Shown in pieces: positions 32,823 to 45,141 of a stretch of 64,000 bases of DNA. The translations under genes and the position numbers were made by a program. Below the pieces are notes generated by a model. It searched no databases and was not told where the DNA came from. It saw only the letters and a list, made by a program, of their open reading frames with translations. Each line of letters starts with the position of its first letter. The stretch's first letter is position 1. Where the stretch lies: positions 118,878,269 through 118,942,268 of the forward strand of contig NC_133534.1 of the NCBI RefSeq assembly GCF_048544455.1. Direction: 5' to 3'. This DNA is from Silene latifolia (taxonomy: Eukaryota; Streptophyta; Magnoliopsida; Caryophyllales; Caryophyllaceae).

Positions 32823-33514
32823 CAGTCACTGCAAAATAAAAAAAAAACAAATTTTTTTTTTAATTCCCAGCTGCTCACGGCTGGAATAAAAAAAACAGCC
32901 CAAAATTTTTCCCAATTCGACAATATGGCAAAAACGAAAGAAAAAAAACTTTTCTAATTATTATTTTTCTTTTCCGACATTTCGGGGAAAAAAAAAACAA
33001 ACACACAAAAAAAACAGAATTTTTTTTTTCTTTTTGGCTCACGGCAAACCCTATAAAAATAAGCCGTCACTTTTGTTTTTTTTTTTTTGCGGCAAAAAGC
33101 CTTAATACAAAAATTCGATGAAGAAAATGTTTACAGTTGCTATTAGAACATGATTTAGCAAATGAATTAATGAACATGATTAATCGTATATGCTAAAACT
33201 ATATACCAAAAACAAGTTCTTGTATCATCGACATGACGATTCTATTTGCATTTTAACTTAATCTTCATTAAATCAAAATCTACCAATTCTTCATATGATA
33301 ATTTTAACTGATTAAAACAATGATATGAAAAATGAAATTGGAAATAAATCATCAAACAAAAGAAAAAAAAACGAAAAAAAAAACAGGCCGAAAAAAAAAA
33401 ATTACCTCTCGGCAAAAAAAAATTTTAGCCGAAATATTTTTTTTTCTTATTTTTCGAAATTCCTCATACTGTTTACATACAATTTTATGAAAATCATCAA
33501 AATTAAAATTCGTG
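31473..33514 (-). other. Copia 5' leader
   Basis: About 2 kb between primer site and gag, AT-rich with long homopolymer runs: poly-T at about 32791-32822 and many A8-A16 tracts (32480-33430). No coding sequence; the Lys- and Phe-rich ORFs at 33325-33579 are translations of these runs. Confidence 0.75.
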
Positions 33515-33532
33515 GCCTTGGCTCTGATACCA
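33515..33532 (-). promoter_or_regulatory. Copia primer-binding site (initiator tRNA-Met)
   Basis: On minus, two bases inside the 5' LTR, TGGTATCAGAGCCAAGG. TGGTATCAGAGC is the standard complement of the plant initiator tRNA-Met 3' end used by copia elements. It fixes the element's orientation. Confidence 0.93.
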
Positions 33533-33534
33533 CT

Positions 33535-34495
33535 TGTGGGATTTATCTGTATGCATCCCTTAATATTCAAGGATTATAACGAAGTTTATGAAGATGATCA
33601 CTAGTCATAAAATAAAATTACATAAACAAAAGTATATAGGATTTAGAAATAACCTTCGGTCCTAGCAAAAACGGCCTAAGAATATTCGCCTATTAGTTGC
33701 ACCCAAGACGATATGAGATATGCCCTTTGATTATGCTAGAATCGATCCAAATTTTCTGTAAAAATTTAGGTTGTTTTGTGTTTTTTTCTGATGAGAGGAG
33801 AGATTAGGTTAAAAGAGAATTAGGGTTAGAAAATGATCTCCCTTTCTCCTCTTATGGAAACTGAAAATGGGAGTGAATAAGGGAGATATTATCTTCCCTA
33901 ATTCGGCCCATATCACCGAAATACGGAGTATATTTTCCTTATTTTCGGTTATTCTAAAAATGTATAAAATGTGTTAAATTGTCATCTAGTGAGGATCGAA
34001 CCCATGACCTCTTGGTTTGTGTACCCTCACTATTACCACTATGACACATTCATCTTGTTGATATTAAATATAACCGATTATATTTAATTACGAATTAACA
34101 GATTAATTCGTCCAAGCTAACATTACATACATTTAATTAAATATAACTTATTATATTTAATTTACGAATTGACAGTTAATTCGTCTCAACTAATATTATT
34201 TAATCTTCATTAAATAATTGTCTCATCAACACATTGACTAACTGTTTAGTCATATTAGACATCAATGTGATTATATTTCTATAACCACATCTCTCAAACA
34301 CATCCTATAGGTGTGACCTTTAGGGACCAGTTGATCACCGCCATCTGTATGATAATAACGTCAAACTTTCTAGCGAGCCAACCGTTATTAGGTAATCGTT
34401 AATCAACTGATTAAAATACGAAGTATACCCTTGTGAACCTGTAAGAGATTTACAAATGTTATCACACTAATTTGTGGAGGACACAAGTTCCAACA
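33535..34495 (-). repeat. Copia 5' LTR
   Basis: 961 bp, matching 25695-26671. It would carry the promoter for the minus-strand transcript; no TATA box is called. Confidence 0.95.
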
Positions 34496-34500
34496 CCACT

Positions 34501-35601
34501 AACTTAACTTTCATTCTCGTCAGGGTAATTTACTGTTCATAGCAGGCCTATTTAGTCCAATCTTTCGATCTAGGATTAATTTTAGCCAGATTAAAGAAAT
34601 AACTCAGAAGCGTGCACTTAACTAAGTCGGTAAATACAATTAAATTGCTATGGTGACAGAGTCTCACAATCAATTCATCTATTTCATTTACTACATCGTC
34701 ACATTCCTACCGCGGATCCCCTAATCCCTACATGAATGGGGTTTAGCTACTCATAACGCTAATTAAACTATCAAAACTATCAGCAGATAAATTCCCAGCA
34801 GTAAACATTATGAAATAACAGTAAAATTGCATAAAAGTAAATTAGGGCAGAAATTAAATGTAACGAAACGGAGAATTAAAGCAAACAAAAGATTAATTAT
34901 TATTAAGAGAAGAGAAAGGAATTACAATCAAGCGAATTCCGGCGTAAAGAACACAAAATCCGAGCAAGTAAATCCCAAGAACAAGGTTACAGTGAAGAAG
35001 AATGTTTAACGCATTAAAGTTTGATAAAGGCTAAGTAGTAAGTAAAATCTGATACTAATGACCTAACTAAAGCTTGCTTAAATAGAAAATAATTAAGTTT
35101 TGCGCAATAAAACATAACACGGGCTAAATAAAAGCCCATAACAGCGAAACCACTCGATCGAATAGAATAAAACCACTAGATCGAGCAAACCCTCAGTAGC
35201 ATCTACTCGATCGAGTAGAAAATTACTCGATCGAGTAACTCGTCCTTCAGCAACTTAGGGATCGAGTAGAAAACTACTCGATCGACCATCTTGGGACGTA
35301 AAAACCACTCGATCGAGTTCTTTGACTTCAAATCAGCTCAAGTCCTCGCCTGAATGCCTCGTAATCCGTGCCAACACGCTTCCCAACGCAGTATCTCACT
35401 CAGGAACATCCCGTCTCCTCTAAATGCATGAAAAAAGGACGAAAAAGAGTACGATTCCACTACTTTCGCGTTTATTTCTACAAAATGGACAAAACGAACC
35501 AAAGTAGCCAATTCGGGGCAAAATACTATAAAAACAGCATAAAAATGCATAGAAATACGTGCTGAAATAGGCTAAAAAGACTATATATTATGCACGTATC
35601 A
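34501..35601 (-). repeat. Athila-like 3' LTR, part 2
   Basis: Resumes the LTR after the copia element and matches about 44037-45136, ending CGTATCA. It includes the ACTCGATCGAGT cluster at about 35155-35310. ORFs at 34827 and 35338-35565 recur in the other LTR and are not genes. Confidence 0.92.
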
Positions 35602-36297
35602 AATCTCCCCAAACCAAATCTTTACTCGTCCTCGAGTAAACTAAAATGCAACTAATGGAACAGAAACGATAACTCAGAGCTAGCTTAACTTGTCTACTTG
35701 AACCAATTTAATGCAACAAAACTAACAGTTATAGCTAAACAGTCAATACGCAAACGAATTATAAGCTGTTTAGAAATATAGCCGACCTATCGACCTTGCA
35801 AGACCAACAAAATCGGACTCTCTCGTGGTCACTCTTATCACAGTCACTCACCTAACTGCGACCTACATAGCATGCATGCAACAAAAATGAAAGACAATTC
35901 AAGTACTAATGCATACATTCCAACCAATAATGTCCGTCACAGCCGAGGGCTTACAAATAATATGGGAATACTGAGGTTCAGGTGAGAAAGGGCAAAACAT
36001 GTTATGGTAATGTGGAGGTAAAAGCGTCAAACTAGTTCCTAACAGGACCATGATAAACCATCCGAATCTCAACTGACTGATAAACTAAGTACAAGTGCCC
36101 TTCATTTGGCACAAAACTCACTAAACTCAAACACAATCTCCTCAAAAATATTGAATAAGAGTGGAGGAGTCAGACGGTCACAAACTTTCCCTTTTTTAAT
36201 ACCGTCTAAAAGAACTAACTGAAATAAATCAACTCTTTTTTTTTCAAACTTCTTTCTTTTTCTTTTTTTTTTCTTTTTCCATTTCTCACGTTTCCAG

Positions 36298-36349
<52 letters not shown>

Positions 36350-37303
36350 CTTTTATTCTTTCACGTCTTTCTTTTTTTTTTTTTTTTTTTTTTTTTTCAA
36401 TTATTTTTTTTTTCATTCTTTCCTCTATATACTTACACCAACTCCATACAAAAGGATTACGGGCCAAACTGCAGATGAAACCTCATACCCAAAAGAACAT
36501 ACTAAACTAGCTTCACTAGGCAGGCTAAATTTGGAATGTAGCTAATGGGTCAAAAAGGGCGAGTTTTGGCTAATGTGGAGCTAAATGAGTGAAAAATATA
36601 AAGAAAGGGAAATTTGCAAGCACCTCCCTGCATGTGACACCAACCACAAACCCGAACATGTGCATTTGACAAGAAATTGAATGTCATAAAAGTGCAAAAA
36701 AGATGAACATGCTATGCAAGGAGTACTTCTCTCAATTCCTAATGATTTGGTCATGAATGTCACCAGTTATGGCTCTAAAACTCAGAATTTTTCAAGTAGT
36801 TTGCCAATTTATCAGGTCAAGTCTAAACTGTCAGCTATATTTGAATAGGAACTTGTAGACTATGCGTATGACAAAGCTAATAACTATCAAAAGAAGTGCA
36901 AGGCTCAAGTAAAATGACAAGTTATAGTGCATTATCATCATGGAAATCTACCGTTCCGACTCAACCTATATGCAATTTTTTTGAATTTTTGAAATTTTTC
37001 AATTTTTTTGATTTTTTAAAGAAATAAACAACAATACAAAGCTGAAAAATAAACGTGAATGCAAAAACAGATGCAAATGCAGACTCAAAAGGATGCAATA
37101 CCCTCCCCAAACCAAAACGGACAACGCCCTCGTTGTCCTCCAACATACACCAACAGATATATACGGGGAAATGGGAATATACAACCAATAAGAAAAATAA
37201 AAGCAATAAATAAAAGGAGACAAAATAAACGAGTAAGAGATACATACAAAAAATGAACTTCCCCAAACCAGCCAGAAAACTGGGGAAGTGAGTAGACCAG
37301 TAG
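35602..37303 (-). other. Athila-like 3' non-coding region
   Basis: Between the ATHILA-type ORF and the 3' LTR. The polypurine tract on minus is GGTTTGGGGAGATT (35602-35617). A long poly-T and CT tract at about 36228-36420 generates a Lys-rich false ORF on minus. No gene seen. Confidence 0.75.
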
Positions 37304-39261
37304 CTACTCGTCGTCGTCGTCGTCGTCCACCACCGTGTACTCCGGGTCTCTCTCCTCCTCTCTCCTCCTCCACTCCTTCTCTTGAGCTCTCTCCGCTGCC
37401 ACCTCTGGGTCCTCATCCTCCTCCTCCTCCTCAGACACTAGGTAACCCTCAGCTGGGTACCGGAAGAAGGAAGGGTGTGGCCAACCCTCTGGGATGGGAC
37501 GGTGTCGCCTCAAGTGGTACTCGTACAGAGGGTGTAAAGCAAGAGCTAAATCCCTCTCCATACGAGCCTGACGCTCTGCAACCTCAAGCAATAAACCGTA
37601 AACGGCGCCCCCTTGGTCCAGAACCGCGGGCGCCACAAAGGGTGGAGGTGGTACGAGAGTAGCCGATAGATCCGGCTGAGCCTGTGTCTGGTCAGTGGGA
37701 GTGGGAGTAGGAGTGGTAGTAGTAGTGGGAGTAGAGGTCGGAGCGGGAGTAGCCGTGGAAGGCTGAGCACTCCCTGAAGGTGTAGACCCATCTCCGGTCT
37801 CAAGATGCCGCTTCTTGGCGGCGGGTGCAGCAGGAGTAGGTCGGAGTGGAAGGAGAAGGTCAGGAAGTGGTGGCAGACGGGCGCCCCTAGCAACAGTAGG
37901 AAGGGGCTCTAGACGGGGGAGAGTGTCACAGGGTAAGTCAACAGACAAGGAGCCGTCTATCTTCCAAGTCTGGTAGTCTGGGGTAAGCCAATGCTGAGAA
38001 AGCATGACATCCAGACTCAGTAGCCTCTCTCCCTCGAGGTACTGCAAGTCACGAGTCCAATCGGGAAAGAGGGAGCGGGCAAGAATGGTGGCTATGCCAC
38101 CACAGGCAATGGTTTCCGTCTCCTTCAGCCCCTGGCTCTGAAGGTACTGGGCGGTCAAGTAGGAAATGTTGAGGGTAAAAGGACCCTCACAGTCGATGTT
38201 CAGGTAACCGCCCAGGATGGAGAGCTCGGTGTTTGTGATGTTGTTCGGCTCCTTTCGGCCGAAAATAGTGCTCCCCATCAGTCTAAGGAAACAACGGACA
38301 GGGGGAAGGTGGACCTGTTAGAGCTTTCGCTCCCTAAAAGTGGTCTGGGCCAGGGTCCTCCAAAGCTGACGGAAGACCCTCCTAGGGGCTGCAGTCTCAC
38401 CCGTAGAGGTAAGGCCAAGTAACCTACCAAACTCCCCTAAGGTCATCGAAAAGTCTGGTTAAACAACCGAAAGGACACTGAAGAACTAGTGGGGTCAGCA
38501 TCGTGTGCCCCTGAGGAGAAGGTAAAGGAGCTGAGAAACTCGAGGCTCAGCTCTGAAAAGGTACGGCCGCTCATAGTGATGAGTCCGGCCTACCCCGTGC
38601 CCCGTAGTAAGTCACAAACCGACTCGTAGATACCGAGTCTCTCAAGTGCCGATTTCTCTAGAAATCGGGAAGGTACAAACACGCAGCGCAGCAGGTTATA
38701 AAACTTCTTACGATGTAAAGCGTTAACAAAAAGTACTTGCGGATAGTCTGGGTGAGGGTCGAGGGAAATGTCCCCTCGAACCGTGACCGTGCCAGAAGTA
38801 GAAGGAGTAGCAGCTGAAGAAGTAGTAGCAGCAGAAGTAGAGGTAACAGGAGCTGGCGTAGAACGAGACCGTCTACGACCCCGGCCTTTGGAACTCAGAG
38901 CAGAAGCCCGTGCAGTGACGCTGTGAGGAACCAGGGCTGCTCTAAAGGCAGCTGCGGCTGCTGGCGAGTGCACCACATACATGAAAACGGTGGCTGGTGT
39001 AGAAGGAGTGGCTGCTGCGGCCACCACTGAAGAGCAACTAGAAGCAGTGCTAGAAGTGGTGGTGACCGTAGAGGAAGTGGCAGTCTGAACTGAGCTACCA
39101 GCAGAGCTAGCTGGAGCGAAAACTGTACCTGCAGCTGAAACTAGGAACACTGGGGCTGCAGTACTCACTAAAGTGGAGACAGTGGCAATAGCATGGGCCA
39201 CTGTCTCAGACAGAGATGGACTAGAAGTGGTACTAGTAGAAGGCAATGAACTAGACTCCAT
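37304..39261 (-). pseudogene. ATHILA ORF / env-position protein, broken
   Basis: Two long minus frames form one former ORF. The first (39261-38590) has a Ser/Thr/Ala/Val-rich start, an Arg-rich patch (GRGRRRSRS), then a folded-looking part (NALHRKKFYNLL; ERLGIYESVCDLL). A UAG at 38590-38592, a one-base frameshift near 38460 and a UAA near 38318 separate it from the second frame (38278-37304: LSILGGYLNID; ETETIACGGIATILA; a Pro/Thr-rich linker; an acidic tail rich in Glu and Asp). Position after Gag-protease and the FSSGAHDADPTSS to FRLFNQ segment suggest the plant ATHILA ORF family. No convincing signal peptide or transmembrane segment, so an envelope role is not supported. Confidence 0.7.
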
Positions 39262-40513
39262 CCTGTAACAAGGGCAGGGGACTGATAAGAAGACAGCGGC
39301 TAACAGCGGCTAAAACAGCATGAAAAACCAGCAGAGACAGCATGTGAATCCCCAACAGTCGAAAAATCGACTTCAACCCTTGAAATTCCCAACATTCCTC
39401 AGAAAATTCGAATCATAGCATGCAAATGGTGATAGGGAACGGGATAGCAGTTAACAACAGTAGCTAGTAAGCAACGACTGAGGTTAATTAAGGCATGAAA
39501 GCATAAAAACCCGTCTGACAGTCGAAAAATTCGACTGAAACACCCCTAATCGCGAAATCTCGCGCAATATTCGAATTAAAACAAGCAACAACAGCGAGGA
39601 ATGGGGGTTTGATCATCAAGCAAGACAAGCAAGGGCAAACAAGGGCAAATAATGTCGAAAAATTCGACTAAACCAAAATTTCGAACCTTAATTCCAATTT
39701 TTCCTTATGAAATTCAAAATAATCGAAATTAAAATGCATAGAGGATGAAGGAATCACTTACTTGATGATAGAAATCCTACAAATGCAATTAATCTTCAAA
39801 TAAACAAGCGAAAGAGGCGATTTTTCGAGCTAAAAACCGCAAACCCTAAACCCTCTTTAAAACCGAGAAAACGGGCACCAATCAAGGGGAAATTAAGGGG
39901 CTATGAAAGATTAATTAGTAAGCAACAATTTGTAGGATGCGGATTTGGTTTTTGAGCAAGAAAGATGGGGATTTGGGGGAGTTTTGGGTCGTAATTAGGG
40001 AAGGGTTAGACGAAAATTAGGGGAAAATGAAATTAGAAACAAAACATAAGAGGTTTAAAGTAAAACTCCCTGCGTCCTGTGCATTTTCACTCGATCGAGT
40101 GGTTTAAAACTACTCGATCGAGGACTTTTGATGATCCAGCTACTCGATCGAGTATAACTCTACTCGATCGAGAAGTCCCATTTATTGCTTTACTCGATCG
40201 ACTGAAAAGAAGTACTCGATCGACCATTTTTCACTCGAACGAGTACAAAAAGTACTCGATCGAGCTCTTTTCTCGCGTAAGCTCTTGAATTTCGTCTTTT
40301 CTTCCTTTGGAATGCGTATAACTTCCCCAAACCTGCATAAAAACACGTGCAAAATTTTCCGAAATACCAAATACGCATGAGAACAGTCTATAGTCTTAAA
40401 TCTACGCTAAAAACTGTCGAAAAACTAATTGTCCTAATTAAAAGCAATAAAACAAATTCAGCGGAAATTCAAAAATTATTTATTACAAGGTGTTACACGG
40501 GGAATTTCCCCGC
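39262..40513 (-). other. Gap where RT-RNase H-integrase are missing
   Basis: Only 1.25 kb lies between the protease frame and the ATHILA ORF, with no YVDD, RNase H or integrase motif on either strand. At 40085-40265 about eight ACTCGATCGAGT-type palindromes are clustered. A repeated GTCGAAAAATTCGACT motif (39358, 39520, 39652) gives further short palindromes. Confidence 0.7.
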
Positions 40514-43500
40514 TCAATTCCCAATGCAATTCAGTAGCCCCTTGGTGGGCTCCTGACTGGAGGACGTCATCTCAGCAACATTGACTGTCCTCTTCAACTT
40601 CCATGAGCTTGAATTTGAATCGTTTAAGACAGTAGGAGGGGAATAGTTCACATCCACATAAGCACGAACTTTCCTCATCCTTGCTCCTCTATCACCAGCT
40701 ATAGCGTCCTCACTTCCAATTTGATTGACAGTAATTTCACCATGTCCTTTGACAAATCTTTCATTGCTTTCATCTGTACCTGCAGCAAGGAAAATAGACG
40801 AACTTTCCTCCTTTTTGCTCTCAGTCTGAGGCGGAGGGGTAACAATTGCAGCACAATACTCCAAATTTACATCTGGAGTGTCAATAATAGGGTCAATAGA
40901 AGAGAGGGCATTGCAAGGCCGAGCTTGCATGGGAGCCCTCCGGAACTTAGACTGATGAAAAATCAGCTCCTCGTCCCCTACCTGAAAGGTCAAAGTCTTC
41001 CCCCCGACGTCTATAACTGCACGGGCAGTAGACAAAAATGGTCTCCCTAAAATGATAGGGGTGTGTGCATCTTCGGGGATGTCTAAGACAACGAAATCAA
41101 CGGGAATAATGAACCTCCCGATCTGAACAGGTACGTCTTCTACTACACCTAGTGGCCGTGATATACTACGGTCGGCCATCTGGACAGTCATGTTGGTGCA
41201 ACTCAGCTTTGTCAAACCAAGTCTCTTAGCCAAAGACAACGGTAAGACACTCACGCTAGCGCCTAGATCGCATAGCGCGTTATCAATCAAATAGGTACCG
41301 ATATGACACGGAATTGAAAAACTACCCGGATCTGACTGTTTGGGAGGTAACTTATTTAGAAATAGGGCTGACCCCACCTCAGTTAAAGCTACTGTCTCAT
41401 TATCACTAATATTCCTCTTACGCGATAAAATTTCTTTCATAAACTTAAGATAAGAGGGTACCTTTGGCAGCAACTCAGTGAACGGCACAGTGACTTCTAA
41501 GCTTTTTAGGAGTTCGACAAATTTGCCGAATTGTTGATTAGCTTTGGTATTCTGCAGCCGCCTCGGGAAGGGAACCGTGATGGGTATCTCGAGTCCCTTG
41601 TTTCTCTCTTCCAATGTATCACCCGGAGCAAGCTCTGTATCCTTTGGACGCTTCTTACCTCTCGAACGAGGTCTTTCTGGTGATTTCTCGCTTAATCGAG
41701 CACTAGCAGGCTCTCGAATAAGCTTCTCGTCATCAAAACTACTCGATCGACCAAATTGCCCATTCGATCGAGTAGAATCTTCATCAATATCACTCGATCG
41801 AGTGAAATTCTCACTCGATCGATCAACTCCATTTTGCTGTTCACTCGATCGAGTAGAAAAACTACTCGATCGAACGATACCATTTCCTTGTTCACTCGAT
41901 CGAGTAGAAAAACTACTCGATCGACCACTTTCTTCACCAAATTTGCTCGATCGACCTCCTGAAACCAGTCGATCGAGCACTTGCTTTGCCGTGAGCTCAC
42001 TTTCTTCGCCAGAACACTGTTCACCATCAGTTATAGCCTTCCTCGGGTCTGATTTCAACACTTCCGGTCCCTTATATGAACGACCGCTTCTCAAATTTAT
42101 CAAGTTTACCGTCTCATGTGGATTCTTCTCATTTTGAGTCGGTAATTGACCCTGCTTTCTTGAAGATTGATTAGTGGCTAGTTGGGCAACTTGAGTTTCA
42201 AGTGCCTTAATGGACGCATCTTTCTGTTGATCACTCAGCTGAATCTGCTTTGTAAAGGCTTGCAACATAGACTTTAGCTCACCTATTTCACTCACCCCAC
42301 CGGAAAATGATGCACCGTGATTAGGAGGAGTGAAGGACGAAGGCTTCTGAAAGCCTTGTTGATTCTTGTGTAGAGGAACATACGGCTGCTGCTAGTGCGG
42401 AGGAGGAGTAGGATTGAGCACATTTTGACTAGTCCACCTCAAATTGGGATGGACGTTCAGCTCATAATAAGTGTTTGTCTGCCTGTAATGTTGAAAGGCA
42501 GCGCAAGACTCATAGGAATTAGGACAATAATCTGAAACATGTCCCTCTCCTCCACATCTCTTGCAGACGAAAGGATCGTCTGAAACGGCATTCACATGAT
42601 AGATCCCTCCTTTCGAAGCTCCTCCCAACTCATACTTATCAAATCTTGCCGCGAGAGCCTCTAATGCAGCTACAGAAGGAGATTCAACACTTCTCCTTTG
42701 ATTTCCCCTGGAATTTCCATACTCAGCTTTATGGGTGGCCAAATTATCAATAATTTTCCACCCCTTAGTCTCTCTAACATTCTCCTGGAATCTACCGCTA
42801 GCTGCCGCATCCAGGATAGCTCTCAGATCGTCGTAAAGCCCATTATAAAACTGATTGCATAGACTCCATTTCTCGAACCCATGGTGCGGAATAGTTCGCA
42901 CCAACTTCTTGAAACGGACCCACGCCTCATGAAAATTCTCATCAGGACCTTATTTAAAGCTCGTGATCTGAGCTCTAATGGCATTTGTCTTCGAGGCAGA
43001 GAAATATTTCTTGTAAAATGCCAGGGCCAGCGACTTCCAATCAGTAATCTCGTTGGCAACTCGATCCAGGTCTCGGTACCACTCCCTTGCAGCATCTCGA
43101 AGAGAGAATATGAACATGGTCTCCTTTACCTGATCCGGAGTCACACCAGTCGGTGGGGGTATGGAACAACAATAGTAAATGAATGTCTCCATGTGTTTGG
43201 CTGCATCTTCAGTTGCAGCTCCCCCAAATTGGTTCCTCTCAACCAAATTGATATAAGACGGTTTCGGTTCGAATTTTCTGTCCGTTCCTGGTAATGCAAA
43301 TCCCTTGTAGAGATTCTCAGCTGTCGGCTCAGAGTGACTGGCTATACTTGCTTCTTCAGCCATGTCTGGAGATGTGACAGTCTCAGCCGATGAAGTAGAA
43401 ATAGGTGATGAAGGTGGATCCTCCTCAAACAGCTCGTTCTCGTAGTAACTAGACAGAGTACTCGGCTCTTCCTCTGTCGGCAATATCCCAGATGATCGCC

Positions 43501-43570
43501 TCAACTCACGCAAAGTCTTCTCAATCTTAGGATTGTACGGTAGTAATTCACCACCCTGTGACCTGCGCAT
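40514..43570 (-). pseudogene. Athila-like Gag-protease polyprotein, two in-frame stops
   Basis: One frame of 1,019 codons on minus. Order: N-terminal region, retrotransposon Gag domain (FIFSLRDAAREWYRDL; WKSLALAFYKKYF, about 43200-42960), zinc knuckle CKRCGGEGHVSDYC (42526-42567), helical Gln-rich region, an Arg/Ser-rich linker (41990-41740) encoded by ACTCGATCGAGT repeats, then an aspartic protease (CDLGASVSVLP at about 41243-41275; IILGRPFLSTARAVID). UAA at 42950-42952 and UAG at 42392-42394 interrupt the frame; there are no shifts. The frame ends at 40514 just after the protease, with no reverse transcriptase. Typical of Athila/Tat-group elements. Confidence 0.92.
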
Positions 43571-43658
43571 AAGAAGAAACTACAAGTAGGATATGAGAAT
43601 AGTTTAAGGAATGGATGTCCCTTAAACTAAAAGAAAGACTAAAAATAAAACAATTGCT

Positions 43659-43676
43659 TCCCCGGCAACGGCGCCA
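43659..43676 (-). promoter_or_regulatory. Athila-like primer-binding site (tRNA-Asp type)
   Basis: On minus TGGCGCCGTTGCCGGGGA, a few bases inside the 5' LTR. This 18-mer is the primer site I associate with Athila-group elements, complementary to a tRNA-Asp 3' end. Confidence 0.88.
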
Positions 43677-43681
43677 AAATT

Positions 43682-45136
43682 TGATACGGTCGTTTCTGTA
43701 CCAAAAATAAACCTAAATACAACTAATAGAAGCTAGCGGCAAGTAGGGTCGATCTCCACAGGGAGGCAAGTTATCTATCAGTAGTCCGTCTATATATGTC
43801 ACAAATGGGGGGTTGTTTGAATTGGCTTCTAAACTACGAGGTTTAAAGGAAGAGAAATAAGGATAAGAGCAGTAAAAGCAAGGAAATAAGTTTGAAACTA
43901 TCAGATAAAGAGAGACATGTCGGGAATTCGGTTCACTATGGTAGTCCAGTGACTCAGCTGTAAATGATTCAGACGAATTAATGTAAGACGGATGTTGAAA
44001 GGTCCTTTCGGTCCACTTTCTATCCTAAAATACCACTAACTTAACTTTCATTCTCGTCAGGGTAGTCTACTGTTCATAGCAGGCCTATTTAGTCCAATCT
44101 TTCGATCTAGGATTAATTTTAGCCAGATTAAAGAAATAACTCAGAAGCGTGCACTTAACTAAGTCGGTAAATACAATTAAATTGCTATGGTGAAAGAGTC
44201 TCACAATCAATTCATCTATTTCATTTACTACATTGTGACATTCCTACAGCGGATCCCCTAATCCCAATATGAAAGGGCTTTAGCTACTCATAACGCTAAT
44301 TAAACTATCAAAACTATCAGCAGATAAATTCCCAGCAGTAAACATTATGAAATAACAGTAAAATTGCATAAAAGTAAATTAGGGCAGAAATTAAATGTAA
44401 CAAAACGGAGAATTAAAGCAAACAAAAGATTAATTATTATTAAGAGGAGAAATGAATTACAATCAAGCGAATTCCGGCGTAAAGAACACAAAATCCAAGC
44501 AAGTAAATCCCAAGAACAAGGTTACAGTGAAGAAGAATGTTTAACGCAGTAAAGTTTGATAAAGGCTACGTAGTAAGTAAAATCTGATACTAATGACCTA
44601 ACTAAAGCTTGCTTAAATAGAAAATAATTAAGTTTTGCGGAATAAAACATAACACGGGCTAAATAAAAGCCCATAACAGCGAAACCACTCGATCGAGTGG
44701 AATAAAACCACTCGATCGAGCAAACCCTCAGCAGCATCTACTCGATCGAGTAGAAAGTTACTCGATCGAGTAACTCGTCTTTCAGCAACTTAAGGATCGA
44801 GTAGAAAACTACTCGATCGACCATCTTGGGACGTAAAAACCACTCGACCGAGTTCTTTGACTTCAAATCAGCTCAAGTCCTCGCCTGAATGCCTCGTAAT
44901 CCGTGCCAACACGCTTCCCAACGCAGCATCTCACTCAGGAACATCCCGTCTCCTCTAAATGCATGCAAAAAGGACGAAAAAAAGTACGATTACACTACTT
45001 TCACGTTTATTTCTACAAAATGGACAAAACGAACCAAAGTAGCCAATTCGGGGCAAAATACTATAAAAACAGTATAAAAATGCATAGAAATACGTGCTGA
45101 AATAGGCTAAAAAGACTATATATTATGGACGTATCA
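43682..45136 (-). repeat. Athila-like 5' LTR
   Basis: 1,455 bp, TGATACGG to CGTATCA, uninterrupted. Carries the ACTCGATCGAGT cluster at about 44690-44850. Nearly identical to the two halves of the other LTR. Confidence 0.95.
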
Positions 45137-45141
45137 AACAT

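Larger units (their letters stand above)
25695..34495 (-). mobile_element. Ty1/copia retrotransposon nested in Athila-like LTR
   Basis: Bounded by TGTGGGATTT and ...CCAACA with a 5-bp duplication CCACT (25690-25694, 34496-34500). In element sense (minus): 5' LTR 34495-33535, initiator-Met primer site, 2-kb leader, one gag-pol frame 31472-27456, 3' LTR 26671-25695. The two LTRs are almost identical apart from an indel of about 16 bp and a few substitutions, so insertion was fairly recent. Four in-frame stops in pol make the copy inactive. Confidence 0.95.
25339..45136 (-). mobile_element. Athila-like Ty3/gypsy retrotransposon, non-autonomous, nested in element C
   Basis: Bounded by TGATACGG and CGTATCA with 5-bp duplication AACAT (25334-25338, 45137-45141). 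In element sense (minus): 5' LTR 45136-43682, tRNA-Asp-type primer site, Gag-protease frame 43570-40514, a gap, an ATHILA-ORF-like region 39261-37304, polypurine tract and 3' LTR (35601-25339, itself split by a copia element). Reverse transcriptase, RNase H and integrase are absent, so it depended on another element for enzymes. Excluding the copia insert and one CCACT copy it is about 11.0 kb. The palindrome ACTCGATCGAGT recurs in both LTRs, in the gap and inside the Gag-protease frame. Confidence 0.9.

Noticed and set aside
36102-36467. 121-residue Lys-rich minus-strand ORF
   Set aside because: It is a translation of a long poly-T/CT tract in the non-coding part of the Athila-like element.
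37059-37662. Plus-strand ORFs opposite the ATHILA-type region
   Set aside because: They are antisense to the minus-strand coding remnant and have no recognised domain.
41544-42137. 197-residue plus-strand ORF inside the Gag-protease region
   Set aside because: It is the antisense shadow of the Arg/Ser-rich linker and palindrome repeats in the real minus-strand frame.
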